From a virus: a stretch of DNA of 39,554 nt. The first letter of the stretch is position 1, and every line of letters begins with the position of its first letter. The stretch is taken from positions 1-39,554 of IMG/VR virus record IMGVR_UViG_3300010413_000082; one strand, 5' to 3'. Position numbers and translations under genes: made by a program. Of the stretch, positions 1 through 6,179 are shown in pieces. The notes under the pieces were generated by a model. The model was not told where the DNA came from. It was given only the letters and a program-made list of their open reading frames with translations, and searched no databases.

Positions 1-143
1 CCGTTATCCCCGGGGGTAGCAACTGACATACCCCCCCGTAATCAGTACGTTCTGCCGCTACTGTAAGTCTACACCCTGGGGGCTCGCACCCCCACGTTGA
101 ATGATTCCGGGCACCTACCTATGTGTCACCGGGTACCCCCCTT

Positions 144-264
144 CGATAGCTACTCGATAGGGGGTCGATAGCTGCTCGATAGCTCCGATACGGGTCAGAC
201 CAGTTGCATGGGTCTCCAATGACCCATGCTCCGATAGCTCGTCAATAGCCCCGCGATAGCCTGA
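144..264. repeat. 11-bp phased CGATAG iteron-like array with central hairpin
   Basis: Units begin at 144, 155, 166 and 177 (CGATAGCTACT, CGATAGGGGGT, CGATAGCTGCT, CGATAGCTCCG) and again at 232, 243 and 254 (CGATAGCTCGT, CAATAGCCCCG, CGATAGCCTGA). Within each group the step is exactly 11 bp. Between the groups lies a perfect inverted repeat, GCATGGGTC (206-214) and GACCCATGC (221-229), with a 6-nt loop. Direct repeats one helical turn apart flanking a hairpin suggest cooperative protein binding on one DNA face, as in iteron replication origins or partition sites. The function is inferred from arrangement only. Confidence 0.8.
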
Positions 265-373
265 ATTGTCGTTTTTCCGGACAGTGTCGGCTCGGGCCCC
301 CAAGCCAAACACCATTGCTTACGCATACTTGCATCAACCTGTCCTGTTCCAGGTCATCCGCTAATGCCCTGTT

Positions 374-403
374 TTGTATCCATCTCAGTGATTTTCGTAT
401 CCT
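374..403 (+). promoter_or_regulatory. Weak sigma70-like promoter candidate
   Basis: TTGTAT at 374-379 and TATCCT at 398-403 are separated by 18 bp, which would place a start site near 410, upstream of the small rightward gene cluster at 437. Both boxes are imperfect and no other support was found. Confidence 0.25.
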
Positions 404-436
404 ACGACTGGCACGCGGCATGCACTACCACCAGAC

Positions 437-619
437 ATGACCAACACACAGAAACTTGAAGCCCTCCACACCCTGTACACCAAGGAACTCGGACGCCTCT
501 GGGCCGACCTCGCCGAAGCTGAGGAGCTTGGTGACACCAGAGATGCCACTCTCATCAGGCAGCAGATCCACGCTACCGAGCTTAACCTATATGTGACTGA
601 AACCCAACTCTCCTACTAA
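437..619 (+). CDS. Small helical hypothetical protein
   Basis: A 60-residue, charged, probably all-helical protein (heptad-like LEALHTLYTKELGRLWADLAEAEE near the N-terminus, abbreviated reading). It is the first gene of the small rightward cluster. No clear Shine-Dalgarno sequence precedes the ATG, so the start is less certain than for its neighbours. No family was recognised. It could be a small early host-interaction protein like those often encoded near phage genome ends, but nothing in the sequence proves that. Confidence 0.5.
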   Translation: MTNTQKLEALHTLYTKELGRLWADLAEAEELGDTRDATLIRQQIHATELNLYVTETQLSY

Positions 620-641
620 GACCAAACCGAGGAGCAAGACA

Positions 642-938
642 ATGACGCAGACGCAGACCACAATTGACCTCCCGACCGCTAGGCATCGCGCGGCGCGCGG
701 CATGGCATACATCGGCGCTAAGGCCGCGGAACAGGACTGGGTGGCCGGCGGCCTGGCCGATGAGCCCGAATGGGACATGCCAGGCATCCGCAATCTAGCC
801 GCCGAATATGATATCGATTACAGCGGCGATTGGGAAGCCGCAGAGGAGTTCCGCGCTGGCTATCGAGAGCAGGCAGCAAAGCTGCGCGCACTGGACGCTG
901 AGGAGTATCGCGACGAGCATGAAGGGAGCGACCAATGA
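642..938 (+). CDS. Hypothetical acidic protein
   Basis: A 98-residue acidic protein. The start is well supported by GAGGAG eight bases before the ATG, in an initiation context identical to that of the gene starting at 18970. The N-terminal half is rich in small residues (RAARGMAYIGAKAAEQDW) and the C-terminal half is acidic and helical, with many Glu, Arg and Asp residues. No signal peptide, membrane segment or known motif is visible. The stop overlaps the start of the next micro-gene by ATGA, indicating translational coupling. Confidence 0.6.
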   Translation: MTQTQTTIDLPTARHRAARGMAYIGAKAAEQDWVAGGLADEPEWDMPGIRNLAAEYDIDYSGDWEAAEEFRAGYREQAAKLRALDAEEYRDEHEGSDQ

Positions 939-1018
939 CCATACGCCTATCAATCCGCGGCAACGCCCAAGATGCTCTATGCGCCTGCCATGCGCGTGAT
1001 AAGGGAGGTGCAGCATGA
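935..1018 (+). CDS. 27-residue micro-protein
   Basis: A 28-codon frame (protein begins MTIRLSIRGN and ends RDKGGAA) locked between its neighbours by ATGA overlaps at both ends (935-938 and 1015-1018). A GGGAG ribosome-binding site lies about seven bases upstream. It contains a CxC pair (LCACH) but is too short to assign to a family. The double 4-bp overlap and ribosome-binding site are the support. It might instead be a coupling leader that delivers ribosomes to the next gene. Confidence 0.5.
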   Translation: MTIRLSIRGNAQDALCACHARDKGGAA

Positions 1019-1221
1019 CTCCCTACCACCTCGATCGCCTCGAAGCCCTACTCGATGACCTCGAGCATGTCCAGGAGACTCTCTTTTTCGCACTGTGTCG
1101 ATGCGGCGATGACCCTAAACAAAGTGCACGCGCCATCTACCATAGCGGCATGCATATCCACCGCATCGCACGCTGTGTTGCTGCAATCGCCAGACAGACA
1201 ACCACGACGCACAAGGAGTAA
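1015..1221 (+). CDS. Small helical hypothetical protein
   Basis: A 68-residue protein beginning MTPYHLDRLEALLDDLEHV. It is predicted helical, with two Cys near the middle (LCRCG) and several His residues (YHSGMHIHRIARC), which could bind a metal, though no standard zinc-finger spacing is present. The start has GGGAGG upstream and overlaps the preceding micro-gene. The stop is four bases before the next start. No family was recognised. Confidence 0.55.
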   Translation: MTPYHLDRLEALLDDLEHVQETLFFALCRCGDDPKQSARAIYHSGMHIHRIARCVAAIARQTTTTHKE

Positions 1222-1225
1222 GACA

Positions 1226-1372
1226 ATGGGATCCAAGCCCCGTAAAAAACCACTGCCGCGCACTCTAGAGTCTCGCGTCATCTTCGACGGGTTCGCCGAT
1301 GCATTCGCACTGGAGCGAGCGTTGCGCAAACACATTCAAGAACAACTCGCGCTCGACAACAAAAAACGATGA
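1226..1372 (+). CDS. Small basic hypothetical protein
   Basis: A 48-residue protein with a basic N-terminus (MGSKPRKKPLPRT) and a helical C-terminus (LERALRKHIQEQLAL). The ATG is preceded by AAGGAG with good spacing, in the recurring AAGACAATG initiation context. It is the last rightward gene of the cluster and ends one base before the stop of the convergent HNH gene, so the two transcripts meet tail to tail. A nucleic-acid-binding role is possible from its charge but is not shown. Confidence 0.55.
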   Translation: MGSKPRKKPLPRTLESRVIFDGFADAFALERALRKHIQEQLALDNKKR

Positions 1373-1373
1373 C

Positions 1374-1802
1374 TCATCCCCCACCCCTTTTTTCTGGGGC
1401 AAGTCCACTACACACGAGGCACACATGGCCCCCTTCCGGGGTGCGCCTCCCGTTGAGCCAGAGGTCATGACCTCCCGCGCAAGATTTGCGCTTCACCCTT
1501 CGTCCCCAATACTTGCGCCGCTGGTTTTCCACCACGCTCACTGCTTCCAGGTGAGCAGGATTCACACAAAGAGTGCGGCGGCACAGATGGTCGAGCACCT
1601 TGCCCTCGGGAATCGCCCCTCGCTCTTGCTCCCACGTCCAGGTATATGCGCGACGTGGCCCGGTGGCCAACCACAGAACGCCATAACCCTTATCCTGCTT
1701 CCCTGTCCAGAGCCAACAGCCATAGAGATCATCGACTCTTATCGGCAATTGGGAATAGTCAACCGCACGCTTGGTGGGTGACAAGCTTTCTCTATCTCTC
1801 AT
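1374..1802 (-). CDS. HNH homing-type endonuclease
   Basis: A 142-residue protein with the layout of small phage HNH nucleases: an aromatic strand region (residues 23-60), then LDHLCRRTLCVNPAHLEAV at about 70-88, which holds the His/Asn/His metal-finger core and a zinc-binding Cys pair. It is followed by a C-terminal CAGGH...CLVC zinc-finger-like segment. Such enzymes nick or cut DNA and in phages act in homing or in packaging-linked cleavage. It is the distal gene of the leftward early operon, and its ATG overlaps the preceding stop (ATGA). It is far from the terminase, so a homing or selfish role is more likely than packaging. Confidence 0.85.
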   Translation of the reverse strand: MRDRESLSPTKRAVDYSQLPIRVDDLYGCWLWTGKQDKGYGVLWLATGPRRAYTWTWEQERGAIPEGKVLDHLCRRTLCVNPAHLEAVSVVENQRRKYWGRRVKRKSCAGGHDLWLNGRRTPEGGHVCLVCSGLAPEKRGGG

Positions 1803-2026
1803 GAGCCTGACTCGCTGTCAAGTCTACTGCACGAAAAATCTGTAGTGTGTGATACAGACTCACCTGGACTGGTTGTCGGCTTCGTCAAGAAGGCCACTTT
1901 CCGGCCTTGATTCATATTCAAAAACGCCCCCAGTGGTTGGCGCCACCCAACACCGTCCAGCCGCTCCTGGCTCACTACAGGCGCTCTCAGCGACACTCCA
2001 CGAAAAATCTCGGACGGGTCTCTCAC
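1799..2026 (-). CDS. Hypothetical protein, overlap-supported
   Basis: A 75-residue frame starting with GTG. It overlaps the upstream stop by GTGA (2023-2026) and the downstream HNH start by ATGA (1799-1802), so it exactly fills the gap between two recognised genes. Composition is Ser, Thr and Gly rich and no domain was recognised. The Shine-Dalgarno match is poor. Without this gene, 220 bases would be empty in an otherwise gapless operon. The repeat CACGAAAAATCT occurs near both ends (1830-1841 and 1999-2010). Confidence 0.45.
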   Translation of the reverse strand: MRDPSEIFRGVSLRAPVVSQERLDGVGWRQPLGAFLNMNQGRKVAFLTKPTTSPGESVSHTTDFSCSRLDSESGS

Positions 2027-2250
2027 GGCGGTCCACTCTTCGCTCTCCGCTCTTCCAACTCCTCCACGTCAGCGCGACGTATGACTATCCGACCGTCTGG
2101 CAATCGCATGGCAGGCAATTCTCCGCTCCGCACCAAAGCGCGAACGCGGTCATCCCCTAAACCGAGAAGCTCGGCCGCATGCCTCGGCGCCAAAAGCTCG
2201 TCAGAGCCTACCCCTATTACCTGACCACATGTTGGGCAACGTTGACTCAT
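2023..2250 (-). CDS. Zinc-ribbon/helix-turn-helix DNA-binding protein
   Basis: A 75-residue protein. The N-terminus carries CPTCG, half of a zinc ribbon, followed by a MerR/excisionase-type helix-turn-helix: LLAPRHAAELLGLGDDRV, then an ALVRSGELPAMRLPDGRIVI wing and RRADVEELEERR. Family members bind DNA as regulators or as recombination directionality factors. No integrase is visible here, so a regulatory role is more likely. The chosen ATG (2250) has GGAGAGGTGAG upstream and overlaps the previous stop. A longer in-frame upstream extension exists but is only a shadow of the preceding gene. Confidence 0.75.
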   Translation of the reverse strand: MSQRCPTCGQVIGVGSDELLAPRHAAELLGLGDDRVRALVRSGELPAMRLPDGRIVIRRADVEELEERRAKSGPP

Positions 2251-2636
2251 AGCCTCACCTCTCCTGCCATCGGATGGGCAGCTCGCTCTCTCAGCCGCCT
2301 GAGATACGTTCGCACGGTCGAGCGATGAATCTTGAACTCTCGCGCAACGTACCGCGTCGAGTGACCGGCCTCGTAGATCGCCAGGTAGACACGCATCTCC
2401 ATCTTGGGCACATCGTCGCGCAGCTTGTCGCCGTCTGGACGCATGTACGAGCAAAGGAGCTCGGCATCGTCACGCCTGGCTTCACGAGATGCAGGGCGCC
2501 AGAGGTAATTGCGATACTTCGCCAAATGCCTTGCGAACGCAGCGATCGATACTGGCCCGTACTCATGCCAGGTCCCATCAGCCAAACGCTCGCGCCACGG
2601 TGGGGCGAAAGTCAAACGCCAATCATCCTGGTTCAT
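2247..2636 (-). CDS. Helix-turn-helix protein
   Basis: A 129-residue protein with a basic middle (YRNYLWRPASREARRDD) and a C-terminal helix-turn-helix: MRVYLAIYEAGHSTRYVA, then REFKIHRSTVRTYLRRLRER. This resembles transposase-type or sigma-like helix-turn-helix domains, in which a short loop separates a support helix from the recognition helix. The start at 2636 is chosen for AGCGAGGTGAG upstream. A role in early gene regulation is inferred. It overlaps the next gene by four bases. Confidence 0.6.
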   Translation of the reverse strand: MNQDDWRLTFAPPWRERLADGTWHEYGPVSIAAFARHLAKYRNYLWRPASREARRDDAELLCSYMRPDGDKLRDDVPKMEMRVYLAIYEAGHSTRYVAREFKIHRSTVRTYLRRLRERAAHPMAGEVRL

Positions 2637-2646
2637 GCTCACCTCG

Positions 2647-2892
2647 CTAGAAAGGCAGGTCGTCATCCTCGAGCTGCTTGCGCTCTGTGCACGTGTCGAA
2701 GTGGCACTTGTATCGCTGGTGCTCGTCTGGCGTGTTGGGATAGACCTTGCCTGCGCGTGGCGGGCTCTGCTTTTCATCCACCCAAAAATCACCATGCTCG
2801 GTCACTTCGGCGTCAAGCGGCAACCACTTGTCATTGCGTGTCTTGGCAAAAACGATCTCCGCTCCGCACTTGTTGCACTTCGTCGTGTTCAC
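2647..2892 (-). CDS. Zinc-ribbon protein with SSB-like C-terminal tail
   Basis: An 81-residue protein from a GTG start at 2892, supported by GGAGG and a GTGA overlap with the previous gene. It carries a Cys pair near the N-terminus (KCNKCGAEI) and a second near the C-terminus (KCHFDTC), consistent with one zinc-binding unit. It ends EDDDLPF, closely matching the acidic DDDIPF tip by which bacterial single-strand binding protein recruits repair and replication partners. No SSB gene was recognised in the window. The function may be partner recruitment or mimicry; this is inference. Confidence 0.6.
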   Translation of the reverse strand: MNTTKCNKCGAEIVFAKTRNDKWLPLDAEVTEHGDFWVDEKQSPPRAGKVYPNTPDEHQRYKCHFDTCTERKQLEDDDLPF

Positions 2893-3065
2893 TTCTTCCT
2901 CCTCCGCTTGAGGTCCTTCTTCGTCGCTCCATCGCAAATCAGCGTGAGCTCCCCAGTATTCACGTTGACTCGAGTCACACGCCACCACGCACCACGAAAG
3001 GGAATCCTCTCGCCGATGGTGATTGGCACATAGCGCTCAGGATGAGTTTCAGGAGTGACGGTCAA
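2889..3065 (-). CDS. Small basic hypothetical protein
   Basis: A 58-residue protein from a TTG start at 3065 that overlaps the preceding stop (TTGA) and has GAGGGGAG upstream. Its own stop overlaps the following GTG start (GTGA). The sequence alternates strands (RYVPITIGERIPFRG, WWRVTRVNVNTGELTLI), suggesting a small beta-barrel or SH3-like fold, and ends in a Lys/Arg-rich tail (KKDLKRRRKK). That pattern suggests nucleic-acid binding. It fills what would otherwise be a 170-base hole in the operon. Confidence 0.6.
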   Translation of the reverse strand: MTVTPETHPERYVPITIGERIPFRGAWWRVTRVNVNTGELTLICDGATKKDLKRRRKK

Positions 3066-3694
3066 CGCGAGCTCCCCTCTGGCACATACATCGCGCCATC
3101 GTCTGCGGACGTACGCTTCTCCTCCTCTCGCAACGCATTCTCTTTCTCAGCTGCTACTGCTCGCCTGTAGGTCCCTGCTCGAACTTGAGCTGCAAGATGC
3201 TCGCGAATTTTGAAGGAAGATTCGATCCTACGAGGAAAGATTTTTCCATAGCAACTGCTACAGAGATCACCATACTTGGGCACATCTGCAAAGTACGAAT
3301 TACCAAGAGGCTCGCTACAGTTGTCACAACCGGTATCGCGCTTGCAATCAGTGTTCTCTGGGTGCACTGCCTTGCGCTGCGGCGGATTACAGGCTCCCCT
3401 GAAGAGTGCTTCGCGATCTCTGTCCGCAACAATGCCAAGCAACGCATAGCCAGCTACATCGCGCCAAGGCGACTCTCCACCAAGGTCTCTGCCGTTCTCT
3501 CCTCGCTGAGCAATGCGACTCAGCTTATCGAGCACACGCACCATGAGCAGCATATCGCGATAGCTGTGGGGCTTGACGCCTTCGGGGTAGAGCACTCGTA
3601 GAATCTCGCCGGACTTGTTCGCGCTGTCGCCGTACTGACGTTGCTTCTCATCGACGAGCACGCCGATCGATTGACCTAGAGTTTCGTAGTCCAC
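3062..3694 (-). CDS. MazG/DUF6378-like protein with C-terminal zinc-binding domain
   Basis: A 210-residue protein from a GTG start (GAGGAG upstream). The N-terminal 90 residues match the pattern of phage MazG-related proteins (DUF6378/DUF1599 type): EKQRQYG, then RDMLLMVRVLDKLSRI, then ESPWRDVAGYALL. Relatives are all-helical and some act on nucleotides; the activity of this one is unknown. The middle has CDNC...CSSC (residues about 130-165), a likely zinc knuckle. The C-terminus is a charged helix. It lies among DNA metabolism genes, which fits nucleotide-pool or DNA-modification roles. Confidence 0.55.
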   Translation of the reverse strand: MDYETLGQSIGVLVDEKQRQYGDSANKSGEILRVLYPEGVKPHSYRDMLLMVRVLDKLSRIAQRGENGRDLGGESPWRDVAGYALLGIVADRDREALFRGACNPPQRKAVHPENTDCKRDTGCDNCSEPLGNSYFADVPKYGDLCSSCYGKIFPRRIESSFKIREHLAAQVRAGTYRRAVAAEKENALREEEKRTSADDGAMYVPEGSSR

Positions 3695-3698
3695 TCGC

Positions 3699-3989
3699 TT
3701 ACTCCTCGACGCTCGTCTCGCGTTTGCACTTGAGATTCTCTTTAGCCAGCAGTGTGAAGTGAAACTTCTCGTCACCGTCTTCGTACGTGTACTGCTCGAG
3801 CTGGTGCTGCTTCATGCACTCTGCCACCTGCGCTTTAAGCTCGGGCTCACGCTGTTGCAACTCGATGCGCTTGTAAAGCGTTTCGACGTAGGGCTGCACG
3901 ACTTCGTCTAGCTCGTCAATCGTTGGTCTTTCTGCGCCTAGAATTTCTTGTTGTCGTTTTCGTGATGGTTTTCTCTTCGCTCTCGCCAT
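3699..3989 (-). CDS. Small basic/charged hypothetical protein
   Basis: A 96-residue protein with a very basic N-terminus (MARAKRKPSRKRQQE) and a helical, charged body. The start is supported by GAGGAG seven bases upstream, although it lies 74 bases inside the end of the RusA-like gene. The overlap is translated from a different frame, and both products have basic, low-complexity tails there. No family was recognised. Confidence 0.55.
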   Translation of the reverse strand: MARAKRKPSRKRQQEILGAERPTIDELDEVVQPYVETLYKRIELQQREPELKAQVAECMKQHQLEQYTYEDGDEKFHFTLLAKENLKCKRETSVEE

Positions 3990-4446
3990 TGGTTTCTCCT
4001 CTTTTCTCGACAGTGATATTCACGCCCGGCGCTATGCCCGTATGGGCGTATAGCTTTTCAGCAATCAACCTCGAGATCCGTGAGTCGTTATCGAACACGA
4101 CTCCCTCAAGCGCGTCGAGCGTACATCTCGCCAGCTTGTCAACGTCTGACTTTGTGCGCGGGTAATGGGGCGCGCTTGGTCGAAGCCCTCGCTTGCCATA
4201 GTGCGACTGTGGACGCGGAACGTAGAAGACAAGCTCAACCGCTAACGGGGCATCGACGAACATGGTCGCTCGTTCCATCGCTTGATACGCAAACGCGGTT
4301 ACGTTCGCCGACCACGGCTTTGTCCGCTTGTTGTCGTGCGTCGCTCGCGCCATGACGCTGCCGTCCTTGCGCTTGATAGCCCACGCCTTCATGCTTCCCT
4401 TGGGGGCTGGAGTGCCTGGAACGAAAAAGCTAATCGCATCACTCAC
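3916..4446 (-). CDS. rusA: RusA-like Holliday junction resolvase
   Basis: A 176-residue protein from a GTG start (GTGA overlap with the previous gene). The N-terminus has the FFVPGTPAPKGSMK pattern of RusA-family nucleases. The catalytic segment contains TKSDVDKLARCTLDAL and GVVFDNDSRI, with the acidic metal-binding residues at about 101, 103, 111 and 119-121. RusA enzymes act as dimers and cut four-way DNA junctions, which here would debranch recombination or replication intermediates before packaging. The last 25 residues are a Lys/Thr/Arg-rich tail overlapping the next gene. It pairs functionally with the Bet protein and nuclease of the opposite operon. Confidence 0.9.
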   Translation of the reverse strand: MSDAISFFVPGTPAPKGSMKAWAIKRKDGSVMARATHDNKRTKPWSANVTAFAYQAMERATMFVDAPLAVELVFYVPRPQSHYGKRGLRPSAPHYPRTKSDVDKLARCTLDALEGVVFDNDSRISRLIAEKLYAHTGIAPGVNITVEKRGETNGESEEKTITKTTTRNSRRRKTND

Positions 4447-4679
4447 GACTTGAGATCCCCCACGACTCCAGGCGACGCGATGACAATGCTCGACTCTGCC
4501 TTCTGCGCTCCGTCGGCAAGCATCCGCGACAATGCACGCGCTTCGTCAACGGCGAAACCGAGTTGCATCTTTGGCATTCCAGCGACAAGGAGCGTCAGCT
4601 GTACGATGCCGTCTGATCCCCTCACTTGCCAGCCTCCCGGTGAGGGCGTGTTGGGTGGGCGTGAGTTTCCGTTCGTCAT
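4443..4679 (-). CDS. Hypothetical protein
   Basis: A 78-residue protein with strand-like segments (IVQLTLLVAGMPKMQLGF) followed by a helix (VDEARALSRMLADGAQKAE). ATGA overlaps occur at both ends. There is no signal peptide, cysteine or recognisable motif. Its position between the helicase-side genes and the RusA-like gene suggests DNA metabolism, but only by association. Confidence 0.6.
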   Translation of the reverse strand: MTNGNSRPPNTPSPGGWQVRGSDGIVQLTLLVAGMPKMQLGFAVDEARALSRMLADGAQKAESSIVIASPGVVGDLKS

Positions 4680-4936
4680 GGTTTCACCTTCCCGCCACTC
4701 GGCGTTCCTGGTGGCAAAATTCCTCGCTGTGTCATCGCAGCATGAGCGGCAGCAGCAACAAGCGCGATGCTCGCGGCGAAGTCCTTGAGCTCCTCGGAAT
4801 CCATTGCGCGAACGATGGCAGCAGCGTCTTGTGCCATGTCACGAGCACACACTCGCCAGTAGAGATGGTTTTCTGCTTCGACGATGCGATCGCCAAATTC
4901 GTTTAGGCTAGTTGATTTCACAGAGCGCTCGGTCAT
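4676..4936 (-). CDS. Helical hypothetical protein
   Basis: An 86-residue, predicted all-helical protein with an Ala-rich second half (DFAASIALVAAAAHAAM). The start lies 29 bases inside the 3' end of the helicase gene, and the stop overlaps the next start. No family was recognised. Tight coupling to the helicase gene hints at a replication accessory role, which is not demonstrated. Confidence 0.55.
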   Translation of the reverse strand: MTERSVKSTSLNEFGDRIVEAENHLYWRVCARDMAQDAAAIVRAMDSEELKDFAASIALVAAAAHAAMTQRGILPPGTPSGGKVKP

Positions 4937-6179
4937 AGCTCAACCTCGTCACCTTTCCGGCAGGACCTTGGCTGTTCTTCGCAATGAGCACTTCGAGTCG
5001 CCCATCGCCCGCATCGTGGAGAAACAAACATAGCTTGGCGATGATTCCTATCGCATCGCTATGACGATAGTCGCTGAGGCGTGGTCGTCTGTCTTCGCGC
5101 TCGACCTCTTGCTTGATCTGCGAGAGCACAAGCAAGGCGATGTTCTGCTGTGCAGAGAATTCCATCAGGCGCAGCATGTTTTCTTCGATGGCTTCGTGCT
5201 TCTTGAAGCCACGTTGAGGCGATGGCATGTTCTGAATATAATCTATGGCCATCAACCTGAGGCCGGTCCTACGCTTCGCAATCAATGCGCGTCGGCAGAT
5301 GGTCTCAACGCGGCATCCGTGTGCGTGATCGACTGTGAGAAACTTTGGCCACGACTCAGGCACTCCTTGCCATCGCACCTGCTCTGCTACGTCGAGCTCG
5401 TACTGTGTCGCGCGATCGAGTGACACTCTTGCTTGTGCCGCCATGAGTCTTTGCGCAAATGCCTCGCGGCGATCTTCGTACGTGAAAATCGCCACGCCTT
5501 CTTCACGCCTCGCGATGTTAGTAGCGAGCGTTAGGAGGAACGTCGATTTACCTGCGCCTGGTCTTGCGCCAAGCGCCGAGGGTTTGCCAAGAGGGATGCC
5601 GCCTATCGTCGCATCGAGCGCCTTGATCCCTGTCGCTACAAAGTCGGTGATGCGATCTGTCCTACTCAGTAGCGCGCGACGCTTCTGCTCACGTATCGCA
5701 GAGACAAGCGACGTATCTTCCTCGTCTGGCAGTCGCTCGATATGCGCAGCCTTTGCGAGTAAGCTATCAAGCAACTCGTCACCCTCAACGCCACGACGAT
5801 GCTCTGCTGCGATCTCACCACCGAGCAGCAGAGTCTCGCGAGTGATTCGCTTCTGGCGCAAGATGTGGGCGTAGTGCTCGACGTGATGCGTTGACTCGAG
5901 CTGGCTCGTGAGCTCGGCGAGGTCGGCAAGGAATGCGTCGCCTCCAATGGCATCGAGCTTGCCTTGCGTGTGTAAGCGATCGCGCACAAGCAATTCATCA
6001 GCAGTCTGTCGCTCAGCATGTATCCTGCGAGCAGCTTGCCAAATATGGCGATAGCGAAGATCGGCAAAGTGTGAATCGTCGAGATCAAGCCAACCGAGAA
6101 TCTCTGGCTGACGAAAGCAACAAGCAAGAACAGTGCGCTCTGCCTCAGCGTTTGTGGCTATGTCAAAATCAGAAATCAT
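4908..6179 (-). CDS. dnaB: DnaB-like replicative helicase
   Basis: A 423-residue, full-length DnaB-family protein. An N-terminal helical domain (about 10-120, with EAERTVLACCF and HYAHILRQKRI) is followed by a RecA-fold ATPase. The Walker A motif GARPGAGKST is at 204-213, Walker B LMAIDYIQ at about 310-317, and the switch segment VLSQIKQEVEREDRRP at about 351-366. It should assemble as a hexamer and unwind DNA 5' to 3' at the phage fork. No primase domain is fused and no primase gene was found, so host DnaG is presumably recruited. The start lies just inside the end of the initiator-like gene, the usual loader/helicase pairing. Confidence 0.93.
   Translation of the reverse strand: MISDFDIATNAEAERTVLACCFRQPEILGWLDLDDSHFADLRYRHIWQAARRIHAERQTADELLVRDRLHTQGKLDAIGGDAFLADLAELTSQLESTHHVEHYAHILRQKRITRETLLLGGEIAAEHRRGVEGDELLDSLLAKAAHIERLPDEEDTSLVSAIREQKRRALLSRTDRITDFVATGIKALDATIGGIPLGKPSALGARPGAGKSTFLLTLATNIARREEGVAIFTYEDRREAFAQRLMAAQARVSLDRATQYELDVAEQVRWQGVPESWPKFLTVDHAHGCRVETICRRALIAKRRTGLRLMAIDYIQNMPSPQRGFKKHEAIEENMLRLMEFSAQQNIALLVLSQIKQEVEREDRRPRLSDYRHSDAIGIIAKLCLFLHDAGDGRLEVLIAKNSQGPAGKVTRLSYDRALCEIN

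Larger units (their letters stand above)
1..436. other. Non-coding left terminal region
   Basis: No convincing gene lies here. An open frame on the minus strand only reads through the CGATAG repeats and has no good start. Three structures are visible: a G5/C5 hairpin at 77-94 with the loop CTCGCA; a phased repeat array with a central hairpin at 144-264 (listed separately); and a weak promoter candidate at 374-403. If the molecule is circular or redundant, this region joins the 57-base gap at the right end, making about 490 bases of non-coding DNA between the first rightward gene and the head of the late operon. Confidence 0.7.

Noticed and set aside
115-315. Minus-strand open frame of 66 codons
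   Set aside because: It is read from the phased repeat array, has no ribosome-binding site and sits in non-coding DNA.
364-459. 31-codon rightward frame starting at ATG 364
   Set aside because: The AGG upstream is too far from the ATG and it overlaps the better-supported frame at 437.
1378-1410. CCCC-TTTTTT-GGGG element between the convergent genes
   Set aside because: The T run is in the loop and not after the stem, and the bases code for the C-terminus of the HNH protein, so it is a poor terminator.
2274-3170. 298-codon plus-strand frame
   Set aside because: It is antisense to four overlapping genes that have ribosome-binding sites and recognisable domains.
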